This document shows positions 1 through 10,107 of a stretch of 17,500 nucleotides of DNA, piece by piece; within the stretch, counting starts at the first letter, position 1; every line of letters begins with the position of its first letter. Position numbers and translations under genes: made by a program. Source of the stretch: Chondrilla cf. caribensis (taxonomy: Eukaryota; Porifera; Demospongiae; Chondrillida; Chondrillidae); contig OZ026561.1 of NCBI GenBank assembly GCA_964020155.1, positions 4,761,869-4,779,368 on the forward strand, written 5' to 3'. Below the pieces are notes generated by a model. That model was not told where the DNA came from and made no database searches. It worked only from the letters and a program-made list of their open reading frames with translations.

Positions 1-80
1 TACACACACACCAGACACATACACACACATACACACACACCAGACACATACACACCACCTACACACACACGCACACACAA
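1..80. repeat. Compound CA-rich microsatellite
   Basis: Imperfect CA repeats interrupted by CCAGACACATA units. Low-complexity sequence cut by the window edge; no coding signal. Confidence 0.8.
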
Positions 81-433
81 AAGACATTGCTGATAACGCA
101 GCTTTCAGACCGAATTCAGCTTGTATTTATTATTCGGACGAAGGGTAAAAGCATGGGCAATTCAGAACGGCCGATTGAAAGCAGTGCAACAACGAGCTAT
201 ATACATTAGTTTTCTTCAGAGTTTTCTTGGTGAATTGAGAATTCAGCAGTGGTAAGTACGGATAGACAGCTTAGCCATAGCAATATAGTTAAAGCCCCTG
301 TTCCGAATTACCGGGCCCCGCGCGCGTTCCGAATTGCCCTCCAGTTTTAAGGACTTCATTAATTTCCATTCTTACTTATTTTCCTTATTAAAGTGCCCTA
401 TTTGTACTTTGTGTGCACAAACAAGTAATTTAC
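81..433. other. Non-coding stretch, no firm gene
   Basis: No recognisable protein. A strong 5' splice consensus (GTG then GTAAGT) sits at about 252 on +, preceded by a pyrimidine-rich acceptor-like TTTTCTTCAG near 220, so a small non-coding exon is conceivable. A GC-rich island with GGGCCCCGCGCGCG lies at about 313-326. Nothing here could be tied to the flanking features. Confidence 0.35.
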
Positions 434-506
434 CTGAACCAAAAAGGCTGAATACAAAGAGAAACTCGACGACGATTACGTACTTCTTGCTTTCTTCGGA
501 AGCCAT
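434..506 (-). CDS. Possible first coding exon of an unidentified gene
   Basis: On the minus strand an ATG at 506-504 in good Kozak context (ACAAGATGGC) opens 24 codons. They begin MASEESKKY and continue into a hydrophobic stretch rich in V, F and L, then reach the exact donor TTCAG|GTAAAT at 434/433. A short charged N-terminus followed by about 15 hydrophobic residues suggests a membrane anchor or signal anchor. The next exon would start in phase 1 to the left; I could not identify it. Without splicing the frame runs on to about 44 codons. A TTGCGTCA box (CRE/AP-1-like) lies just upstream of the ATG. The product is not recognised. It could be chance, but start context, codon run and donor all agree. 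Confidence 0.4.
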
Positions 507-556
507 CTTGTGTGACGCAATACAGGTATACTATTTTGCAATCGTTAGCGCTTAAG

Positions 557-667
557 CTGTAAATGGAGTGCGCTTTACTCCGTCATATGATTTCACCCCT
601 TCTTTGGAATGAACACCTTTGGAGTGAAATACATTTGGAGTGAACGCTACTCCACATTTTTAACAGT
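557..667. mobile_element. Small foldback element (MITE-like)
   Basis: The left end CTGTAAATGGAGTGCGCTTT is the imperfect reverse complement of the right end (ACTCCACATTTTTAACAG). The interior holds three near-identical TTTGGAGTGAA-type words. The palindromic layout with no ORF fits a miniature inverted-repeat element. No clear target-site duplication is visible. Confidence 0.45.
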
Positions 668-1484
668 GTGTAGCTGGTATGTAAAATGTGAATACTCAGC
701 TCTTGCCTTCCTGAAGGTCTTCTCCAAACACTTCTGGAGAAATATCACAGTTCTTTGCATTGACAGTAATAAGAATTGTAAACTTTAAATTTACCATTCT
801 ACTTATTAATAATTTACAAAAGTTGATTCAGTCATATTATTCCACAGTTGAAATTCTTGCAAACATACGTAAGTGTTCCAAACTGATAAAGGTGACTGAC
901 ATACTTTCATTTTGAAACCTTTTGGCTTTGTAAAAATTAATGTCAAATTTAACTACATGTGGGACAATCAGCATCTTGATTTTAACGCCTTAACATCAAT
1001 ACAGGACCACCCCTTTTACACATTCACAGGAAATACCCATTCCCTCTGTTCTAATCGACTGTCACTTAGGTTAAGTTGGGTATACTTATTTAGGCCATAG
1101 ATACTCATTATTGACAATTAGAATGAATGCATAATTACATAATAAATATTAGTTAAAACGATAGTACATGGGTGTAGCAATAGCTTTCACTCTTTCCAAC
1201 CCATAATTTGTTCAAGTATCAAAATACTGTATTACAATGATCACATTACAATGAAGAAATTCTCGGATTTGTAATGAAAGTCACCCACTCAGGGTCAAAG
1301 ACACCTATATATGTAGAGTTTTACAGGGACTTTCCACAGAGACTGTGTACTTGCGTCATTCCACGAATGCAGAAGACACTATTCTAGCTGGGAGGTCAGC
1401 CGCGAGTCCCAAAGCTCCCCCCTACGGTTCTTTGTAGAGAGTATTGCGACTGACCACCAGGAAGTGAGCTATTTTTTTTCAGAG
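668..1484. other. AT-rich non-coding stretch
   Basis: I see no conserved protein, RNA or transposon signature. Short open frames here look random in composition. It could be intergenic, or an intron of the cysteine synthase gene whose 5' exons are not found. Confidence 0.4.
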
Positions 1485-1564
1485 AAAAAAACCGTCCTTT
1501 TGAGGATTCGAACCCGCGACCTGGAGCCTAGAGTCGTGTCACCTGACCAACCGGCTACCGTGAC
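1485..1564 (-). ncRNA. tRNA-like Pol III unit (tRNA pseudogene or SINE head)
   Basis: Read on the minus strand, 1564 to 1494 resembles a tRNA. An A-box-like TAGCCGGTTGGTCAGG (around 1557-1542) is followed at normal spacing by a perfect B box GGTTCGAATCC (1514-1504). A run of seven T (1491-1485) follows directly, as a Pol III terminator would. The cloverleaf is degenerate: the T stem and acceptor stem do not pair well and no anticodon can be assigned with confidence. This points to a tRNA-derived SINE head or tRNA pseudogene rather than a working tRNA. Confidence 0.55.
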
Positions 1565-2442
1565 CTATCTATTTTATTATTATTATCTGCGCTATTTAAA
1601 GTTGCCCTCAATGTTCAATTCGGAGAATAGGCCACCCCCAGGCACTCGAATCTCTTGATCGTCTCTAATAGGTTTAGAAGAACCTTCGGTGAAGATTTAA
1701 AGTTCGTTGAAGTCTTTGCGCTCAAATTCTAGCCCAAATCCTAAGTGTCCGCGTTTTGAAATCGGCCATTTTGTTCGCACAATATAAATAATATAAATTC
1801 ACTGTAGTAGTTACGCGTAGGAATGCATATTATATGATGCGGTATTTCCTAAATTCGAATATACTCGAAGATGGTGGAGCTACGTAGCTCGTAGCTACGG
1901 CAAGGGAGCTTTACAAAGTCTTCTGTTTCATACTATAAAACCCGAGGGTATGTAAAGTTTTCCTGCATTCCAGACTGTATGTGCGTTATTGCTTTCCTGT
2001 GATAGAAACTTCGTCGGAGAATGCGCGAACACTGTAAGGGACATAGCAGTATTCCTCTGCAAAGAGAAGATATTACCAAATTGCATCTTCGAGGTGTGGT
2101 TGTGTAGGGTTGGAGTTGAGGTATATTAACTGATAGAATATGTTCACTTGCTTTGTGTTCAGTCTTACTGGTGTTCTTCTTGTGCTTAATAATGGCTTTT
2201 CTCCCCCCTTGAAGTAGTGAAGATCATTCATGACAAGATACTGGATATGACTGGTAGTAACCAGTGAGTGCATCATTATGTGATCCACTGTGATTATCGT
2301 ACTCAAGTATTGTATCTGCTCTCAGAGTACCACTTGTTCTGGTGGGAAACAAGACAGACCTCCACATGCAAAGGTAGCAGATTTTACTATGGCCACTCTT
2401 AATGTATCAATCTTCACCCTATCCAGCCCTAATGTATATCAT
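1565..2442. other. Non-coding stretch
   Basis: No gene recognised. A short palindromic patch of GAGCTACGTAGCTCGTAGCT lies at about 1877-1896. I looked on + for the missing upstream exons of cysteine synthase (the pyridoxal-phosphate lysine region and the substrate loop) and did not find them. Confidence 0.4.
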
Positions 2443-2645
2443 AGGGTGTTGTCTATGTTATGACAGTGTGGTGTGTCATAGGGTGTTGTCTATGTTATGT
2501 CGGTGTGGTGTGTCGTAGGGTGTTGTCTATGTTATGACGGTGTGGTGTGTCGTAGGGTGTTGTCTATGTTATGATGGTGTGGTGTGTCGTAGGGTGTTGT
2601 CTATGTTATGATGGTGTGGTGTGTCGTAGGGTGTTGTCTATGTTG
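2443..2645. repeat. 37-bp minisatellite, about 5.5 copies
   Basis: Tandem units of the form CGTAGGGTGTTGTCTATGTT plus ATGACGGTGTGGTGTGT (37 bp), differing by single bases (CATAG or CGTAG; ATGAC, ATGTC or ATGAT). The last unit runs without a break into the first recognisable cysteine synthase codons, and each unit contains a GTAG|GGTG acceptor-like word. Confidence 0.85.
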
Positions 2646-2681
2646 TCTGATCCTCAGGTGAACATGCCTGTGTTGTTGTGT

Positions 2682-2737
<56 letters not shown>

Positions 2738-3174
2738 TGTAAGCGATGCATTATTTCAGGGAAGTGTACTCTACAACTACTTTTCTCATGGTAAACTGGA
2801 AAGAACAGAAGGATCCTCAATCACTGAAGGTATTGGTCAGGGAAGAGTGACTAACAACGTATCTGGTGCTCCTATAGATTCTCCTGTTATGATATCTGAT
2901 GAAGAGGCTGTAACAATGGTGCGTGGCATGATATTAGTTGATTTGTTTATTTGTAAAGTCATGTAGTTGTTACTTCTTAGACATTTAGAATTCTCCATGA
3001 AGAAGGTTTCTTTGTGGGAGCATCATCTGGACTGAACGTTGCTGCTGCTGTTAAGGTTTGCTTAATGGTCTACACCTTGCTAGTATCATGGTAACACACA
3101 CACATAATTTATAGGTTGCAAGGACATTGGGGCCTGGCAAGACCATTGTCACTTGCTTGTGTGATTCAGGACAG
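2630..3174 (+). CDS. Cysteine synthase (PLP-dependent OASS family), internal exons
   Basis: Fold-type II pyridoxal-phosphate enzyme making cysteine from an activated serine and sulfide. Exons: about 2630-2657 (ends SDPQ; start uncertain), 2760-2918 (GSVLYNYFSHGKLE, then EGSSITEGIGQGRVT and GAPIDSPVMISDEEAVTM), 2981-3055 (ILHEEGFFVGASSGLNVAAA) and 3115-3174 (GPGKTIVTCLCDSGQ). The introns of 102, 62 and 59 bp all have GT-AG ends and phase 0. GSSITEGIG, GASSGLN and the CDSG phosphate-site region are family hallmarks. The N-terminal half, with the PLP lysine, is absent from the window. The expected next residues (RYFSKV) are readable at about 3231-3248, but no AG acceptor joins them in frame to the exon ending at 3174, and an 18-bp minisatellite follows. 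The gene is therefore partial and possibly a decayed or rearranged copy. Family assignment is firm; functionality is not. Confidence 0.85.
2685..2733. repeat. (TG)n tract inside a cysteine synthase intron
   Basis: About 24 TG units fill much of the 102-bp intron 2658-2759, between the CAG|GTGAAC donor and the TTATTTCAG acceptor. Confidence 0.9.
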
Positions 3175-3251
3175 GTCAGCAGTGTCCACTGAAGTAGTCA
3201 CATTGTTATGAACATATTTTTAACTCTCCAAAGGTACTTCTCCAAAGTTCC

Positions 3252-3395
3252 CTGGTATGCAGTACACACCTGGTATGTAGTACACACCTGGTATGTAGTA
3301 CACACCTGGTATGTAGTACACACCTGGTATGTAGTACACACCTGGTACGCAGTACACACCTGGTATGTAGTACACACCTGGTATGTAGTACACAC
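3252..3395. repeat. 18-bp minisatellite, 8 copies
   Basis: Eight units of CTGGTATGTAGTACACAC with TGC/TAC variants. Because 18 is a multiple of 3, it stays open in several frames and gives spurious WYVVHT, VYYIPG and CVLHTR repeat peptides. It marks the left edge of duplicated segment A. Confidence 0.95.
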
Positions 3396-3645
3396 AGGTA
3401 CATGCTCGGAATGCTACCCTCAATAGATCTTTCCCACCTGGTTGGGTTTGTAGGACTTGATTCCCTCCATCATTGTCAGCTGTGGAGATTGTGTTCGGCA
3501 AAGTGGATCAGATGTTTTTGTTTTAGTGACTGAGTTGTAGATTAGCTGACCACTTCATTAATCATATTCCACACACGAATGAACAACATTGCAATGAAAT
3601 AGAAGTAACACATTGTCACTATAATAATTATTATAGCTGTTACAG

Positions 3646-3737
3646 TAGTCTCGCTGGCCAGACATTCACACTACTACAAATGTCATGGAAGACATCTTTT
3701 GTGAAGTAGGAGTGAGACAGTCTGGCCAGCAAGACTA
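3646..3737. mobile_element. 92-bp foldback element
   Basis: The ends are inverted repeats: TAGTCTCGCTGGCCAGAC on the left and GTCTGGCCAGCAAGACTA on the right (17 of 18 positions complementary). The interior also partly pairs. There is no ORF. It lies just downstream of the DDX54 copy A stop and is duplicated at 10638-10728. Confidence 0.65.
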
Positions 3738-3752
3738 ATATGACAGTCAATT

Positions 3753-5164
<1,412 letters not shown>

Positions 5165-5204
5165 CTGTAGCCAACACAAACATAGCACCACACTCGTCCT
5201 TAGT

Positions 5205-5249
5205 ACAGAACAATGTACATACGTACATATTGTATGTACATTGTTCTGT
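5205..5249. repeat. Perfect 18-bp stem hairpin
   Basis: ACAGAACAATGTACATAC and its exact complement GTATGTACATTGTTCTGT surround a 9-base spacer. It lies just upstream (minus sense) of the first DDX54 copy A exon. The matching spot in copy B is degraded. Confidence 0.8.
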
Positions 5250-5538
5250 ACATGTTCTGTACTGTATGTACGATGTATAGTACATACACACATACACATT
5301 GAGGACGTGTTCATTGTATTGCATGTGTGCATACATATACAGAGCATCAACATGTGTACATGAAGTGTATGAGGTAAACATGGTTAATTTATCCATAACA
5401 ATGAAATTGAATTTGAAAACAGATTGGATGAGACTATCTTTATAAATGGCATTCAATATTAGAGTAATTTCATCGAATTGTGCAAGTTTGAAACACAATG
5501 TAATCCCCTGAGCCCTGATATTATGTAATTTAACATAC

Positions 5539-5750
<212 letters not shown>

Positions 5751-6114
5751 TTCAAAGTAATTCTTATAAGTGCAATATTTTTGTAGAAATTCTGTCCACA
5801 GTATTATGTTATCACTGGTGTACTTCATTAATAATAATTACACCATTTTCCAGATATGGTAAGGTTATACCATATTATGATATATGGGAGTCTTTGTTTA
5901 TTTGCGGTGTTGTTATCCACAACAATGAAATTGAATTTGAAAAGGCTACCTTTACGAATGGTATTCAATTTTATTTAGTATAGGTAGTAATTTGATTGGG
6001 TTGTGTAACTTTGATACACCTGACTCTTTCTTCCAAAATATTATGAAAGATGGAATACAAAACACACATGTATCCAAACACACGCACGCACACCCACCCT
6101 GCCTCACACCACAC

Positions 6115-6252
6115 ACTGCTATACTATACAATATCATGCACAGGCACGCACACTGCTATACTATACAATATCATGCACAGGCACGCACACTGCTATACTA
6201 TACAATATCATGCACAGGCATGCACACTGTTATACCATATATTATCATGCAC
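6115..6252. repeat. 37-bp tandem repeat, about 3.7 copies
   Basis: Units beginning ACTGCTATACTATACAATAT and ending CATGCACAGGCACGCAC. Copy B (13014-13046) has a single unit, so the array expanded in copy A or contracted in B after duplication. Confidence 0.9.
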
Positions 6253-6314
6253 GTACACATACACACACACGCGTGCGCGCACACACACACAAACATCCAC
6301 ATGCATACACACCG

Positions 6315-6356
<42 letters not shown>

Positions 6357-6380
6357 CCACATGCATACACACCAGCACAC
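6253..6380. repeat. AC/GC-rich compound microsatellite
   Basis: Mixed ACAC, GCGTGCGCGC and two copies of CATCCACATGCATACACACC bracketing an (AC)n run. It forms the right edge of duplicated segment A. Confidence 0.8.
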
Positions 6381-7076
6381 AAATGCATGTCACAGAGAAT
6401 TTGTAAAATTACTATTTCCAAAAAGTATCTATAAATACAGACCTGTCTGTGGGTGTGTGTCATATATGCATGTGCGTGCGTGCATTTCTGTGTATGTGTG
6501 TAGGTGTATCCAAAATACAGACAATACTTAGATATGTTCGAACATTTTGCATGAAGCAATGCACAGTATTGGATTTCAATTGAAAGCCACCAATAAGGAA
6601 CCTTAACATATTGATCACAACAAAAGTGAGCTATTTAAACAGAGTCTAGTTCTTGTTGTTGTACCATCTGCAACAGTAAGTAGTTCTACAGAAAACAATG
6701 GACAGTTATCAAATACGAGTATTCATCTTCAAGATGATTGTGATAACAACACTCTATGGTGATTTGTGTAATATGGTCTCCTGTAATATGGTTACAGGGA
6801 GTGCTCGAGTTTGCATCTGAAGGATAATCCCTTTAAAGTTCTACAAAAACAATCAGAAGTTATCCTGAAAACAATCAGCAGCTCATCAATGCCTTCTATA
6901 TCCAGTTAATCGTGCTAAACCCTCCAGTGTCATCATTGCCTACTTCATCAACTACACTGAATCTGATCAACTACCTGGTGAGTGTTCACTTGGGACATTT
7001 CCCTGGGAGACTCGACCATCAAGAAACAAGTCCTACCAGCACACAAAATGGTATGTATGGACTACAGCACCAATAT
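6381..7076. other. Spacer with one weak exon candidate
   Basis: Between the duplication edge and the large transposon. On +, 6906-6977 is bounded by CTATATCCAG| and |GTGAGT, is phase 1 at both ends, and reads AKPSSVIIAYFINYTESDQL. Symmetric phase-1 exons and the YxxNYTESD-like string recall extracellular modules such as fibronectin type III, but 24 residues cannot decide it. Nothing else is recognised. Confidence 0.25.
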
Positions 7077-8207
7077 CAGGGCCGTAGGAAGGGCAGCGGC
7101 CACAGCGGCCATGGCCGCTGCACTTTTTTGACATACTTAACATTTATTTTATTTTATTGAATATTTCATATTTCTTTGTTTAACTTGATTTCGTTCAGTG
7201 AATCAGTCAGAATAAATCTATAAGCAATTTTAACACTTCGTTGAGTGAAAACGCCATTTTCTGATGACGACATCTGATATCATTCTTTATAAGATGGCAA
7301 CTGCACAATCCCTCCCAATGAATATTATTAAAATCTGTACGAATATCATTAATTATCCATACTATGAATTTCATTATATACTTGTATTATTTAACATGAC
7401 ATTGTGCAAGTTATTATACAACCACTGGTATTCATTGGTAACCATTCAAAGTGTTTCAAAGATTGCATTTTGAAGCCTGTGTAATATTGAGACAGATGCC
7501 ATTTCTTTCAAGCCTGAATTGTTATTTCCAAAATATCCAAATTTGCATCTAAACCTTTAAAGACAATATAATAATAGCAGCATGTCAAAACCTTAAGTAC
7601 TGCATTTATAGAGTGTACGAAACCATCCTATATGGACTCTCTTGTGTGTTACATATACACGCTGATCATAAGGGTTGATTGCTATATAGCATTGTCATGA
7701 ATGCCAAGTATGTGGGCATCCATGGAGGAGGTGCGTCTGTGAGGATGAATGCTAAAGCAAGTCAAATATTCATGTCCTGGTCACCAAGGGGAGTCTGTTG
7801 TGTTGTGTGCTCAGTTGGTGGGGTGTTAGTTTGCATATATAGCCAGTCACAAAGATGAATTTTCAACAGGTCTGTACAGTTATGATTGAGTCTTGAAACT
7901 GAGTCAATAGATCCTATATGGCTTCCCTATACTACCATACCCATGGGAGAGAGTGCTATTGTATCTTGTGCATTTGGTGTACAGTCTGTGTTATGTACAC
8001 TAATCTCAGAACACGTGACCATGTAGTCTCTGAGAATGGAATTTGCACTTCATTTCTACTCAAAGAGCAAATAGCAACAGGTGTACCCAGCAATGATGTT
8101 AGCTCCACCTTAATCCCCCTTCAACTTGCAGAACACAATGTACCAACTGTCCTTTATAGACATGTTCGATGAGCATTTACGTATAGCTCTTTCATCTGAA
8201 ACATGCT

Positions 8208-8702
8208 AGGATCCCAGGTGTACAGTGGAATGATGACAGTAATGGTCCATATCATATCCTGTTAATGGCCCATTTCAAAGCCATTCCATCCTAGTACCAG
8301 CCTACACAGTCTGTTATTCACTCCTCCTCTGCATGTGGTCATGTACAAACCTTATTGTAGTTGTCAGCAGCACATATACACACATGTGCTGATCATGAGT
8401 GCTGATTGCTACACAATGTCCCAACTGTCCTTGTATAGACATGTTCAATGAGCAGTTACATACAGTACATGACCACATGCAGAGGAGGAGTGAATAACAG
8501 ACTGTGTAGGCTGGTACTAGGATGTCCTTTGAGTCTTGAATGTGATACTTGAGGAGTGAATAACAGACTGTGTAGGCTGGTACTAGGATGTCCTTTGAGT
8601 CTTGAATGTGATACTTGAGGTATGAAAAGCTTTGCAATGGACCATTAACAGGATATGATATGGACCATTACTGTCATCATTCCACTGTACACCTGGGATC
8701 CT
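8208..8702. mobile_element. Nested long inverted repeat
   Basis: The left arm 8208-8347 (starting AGGATCCCAGGTGTACAGTG) is the reverse complement of sequences in the right arm 8464-8702 (ending CACTGTACACCTGGGATCCT). Extra sequence in the right arm includes a 66-bp tandem duplication. It sits wholly inside the 7077-8963 transposon and encodes no recognisable protein. Confidence 0.8.
8485..8616. repeat. 66-bp perfect tandem duplication
   Basis: Two adjacent identical 66-bp units, each beginning GAGGAGTGAATAACAGACTG and ending GAATGTGATACTT. They appear only in the right arm of the inverted repeat. Confidence 0.95.
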
Positions 8703-9080
8703 TAGTTAAAATAGCTAATGAATTTGTAACAGGATCAGAACATATATAGGCTATCTGTTTTTGGCCATTTTTAATTAGACATCATCCCCCAAGCTGTATA
8801 TGTAGGGCGGATTTTTTGTTCAAGTTTATTAAATTGAAGTGTTCACATTTGCAATAATGCTGTGATCATCAATATCGAACATACTGTACATATTTCATGA
8901 CCGCAGCGAGTGAAATGTTTTTTGAGTAGCCGCTGCACTTCAAAAATGCTTCCTACGGGCCTGAATATATAGTATTGACAATAAAATGGCTTTGGAACAA
9001 TTCGGTGAATACCTACCAAAAGACAAGGACAATACCTTTACTCGTAGAAACGCAGATAGCTTGTATTAAACTGTACCTGT

Positions 9081-9166
9081 ACAGCATTTGAAGGTTGCTG
9101 GTTGAAACCAGTTAAATCAAGTAATAACCCTGAACTACCTGGTTTCAAGACGACTTCAAATATTGT
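9081..9166 (-). pseudogene. DDX54: Truncated DDX54 exon fragment (third copy)
   Basis: The acceptor and first 28 or so codons of the first DDX54 exon seen in copies A and B are present (TIFEVVLKPGSSGLLLDLTG, then FNQQPSNAV). Homology stops after AATGCTGT, and the sequence continues into CAG|GTACAG and unrelated bases. The three downstream exons are missing. The intron side (9167 to about 9420) is also homologous to 5165-5375. An exon fragment carried by a partial, rearranged duplication. Confidence 0.8.
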
Positions 9167-9492
9167 CTGTAGCAAACACAAACATAGCACCACACTCGTC
9201 TTCAGATGCAGTGTATGTACACACACAGTACATTGTATGGATGTGTTTATGTAGTGTAAAACATTGTTTATGCATACTGTGTGTACATGTACTGTGCTGT
9301 ATGTACAATGCATAGTACATACACACAATGTCATACACATTGTGTGTGTGTTCATTGCATTGCATGTGTGCATACATATACTGACCATCAACATGTGTAC
9401 ATGAAGTGTGTGAGGTAAACACAGCTACGTAATTTCGGACAGTACCTGATTCCTAACAGGTGGTCTCATATCACATTGTTTTCAAGAAACTA

Positions 9493-9666
9493 CAGTGAAT
9501 ACTTGTTAATCCGCCACAATTCTTTTTTGAAGAAGATGGTGGATTAACGAGCTTGGCAGATTAACTGGATATTCATTGGTACTGTACACTATATTGGTAC
9601 TGGGAAATTGTGGCAGATTGAAAGGTTTGGTGGATAAAGTGGTGGTGGGTTAACATGAATTCACTG
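9493..9666. mobile_element. Tc1/mariner-like MITE (copy 3)
   Basis: Ends CAGTGAATACTTGTTAATCC and TTAACATGAATTCACTG; flanked by TA on the left and CA on the right. Its interior runs in the opposite sense to the copy at 4515, so it appears to be an independent insertion rather than part of the segmental duplication. Confidence 0.7.
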
Positions 9667-9746
9667 CATTATGTATTTACATTTCATATTCGTAATCCTC
9701 ACCCACCAGGTGAGACACAGCATTTGTGAGTCTGCTGTGAGAAGTC

Positions 9747-10107
9747 TGGAATTACCAACTGTTTGAGATCACCCTCACCTACCTCATACAGTACATACTT
9801 AGTACATCGGCTTGTGAACACAAACTGAATGAACACTAAATAGTACACACCTGGTATGTAGTACACACCTGGTATATGTACGTATATAGAATACACAAGT
9901 GCATGCACGGAATGCTACGACTCAATAGACCCCCCTCAATCGTCAGCCGGTCAGTCTCACCAGCTAATAGGCTTCCCACTAAAAGAACAATGGCAACAGC
10001 TGGAATTACCAACTGTTTGAAATCACCCTCACCTACCTCCTACAGTACATACTATGTACGTAGGCTTGTGAGCATAAACTGAATGAACACTATATAATAG
10101 TACTTGC
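9747..10107. repeat. About 254-bp-spaced tandem duplication flanking minisatellite seeds
   Basis: The block starting GGAATTACCAACTGTTTGAG (from 9748) recurs from 10002 with few changes; both are followed by TGAATGAACACTA and then units of the 18-bp minisatellite. Two such units lie at about 9843-9880, followed by GGAATGCTAC..CTCAATAGAC, also seen right of the arrays at 3403 and 10400. No protein is recognised on either strand. Confidence 0.75.

Larger units (their letters stand above)
7077..8963. mobile_element. 1.9-kb non-autonomous TIR DNA transposon (hAT-like?)
   Basis: The left end CAGGGCCGTAGGAAG and right end CTTCCTACGGGCCTG are inverted repeats with 14 of 15 matching. Both flanks are AATAT (7072-7076 and 8964-8968), a likely target duplication. 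Subterminal GCCGCTGCAC occurs at both ends, and a GCAGCGGCC...GGCCGCTGC hairpin sits at 7093-7121. CAGGG-type ends resemble hAT elements, but an 8-bp duplication is not evident, so the superfamily is open. No transposase-like protein is encoded; the interior is AT-rich and holds a nested foldback. Confidence 0.7.

Noticed and set aside
1494..1564. Functional tRNA gene
   Set aside because: Promoter boxes are good but the T and acceptor stems do not pair and the anticodon is unclear.
3252..3395. CRISPR-like regular repeat array
   Set aside because: Units are directly adjacent 18-mers with no spacers, in a eukaryotic setting.
3198..3501. Open frames of repeated WYVVHT, VYYIPG or CVLHTR peptides on both strands
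   Set aside because: They are readings of an 18-bp minisatellite, which stays open because 18 is divisible by 3; the same is true at 10029-10403.
7264..7473. Open frame inside the large transposon as a possible transposase
   Set aside because: Short, AT-driven composition with no DDE, BED or dimerisation motif that I can recognise.
8314..8637. 107-codon minus-strand frame with a repeated 22-residue block
   Set aside because: Caused by the 66-bp tandem duplication inside the inverted repeat; no protein features.
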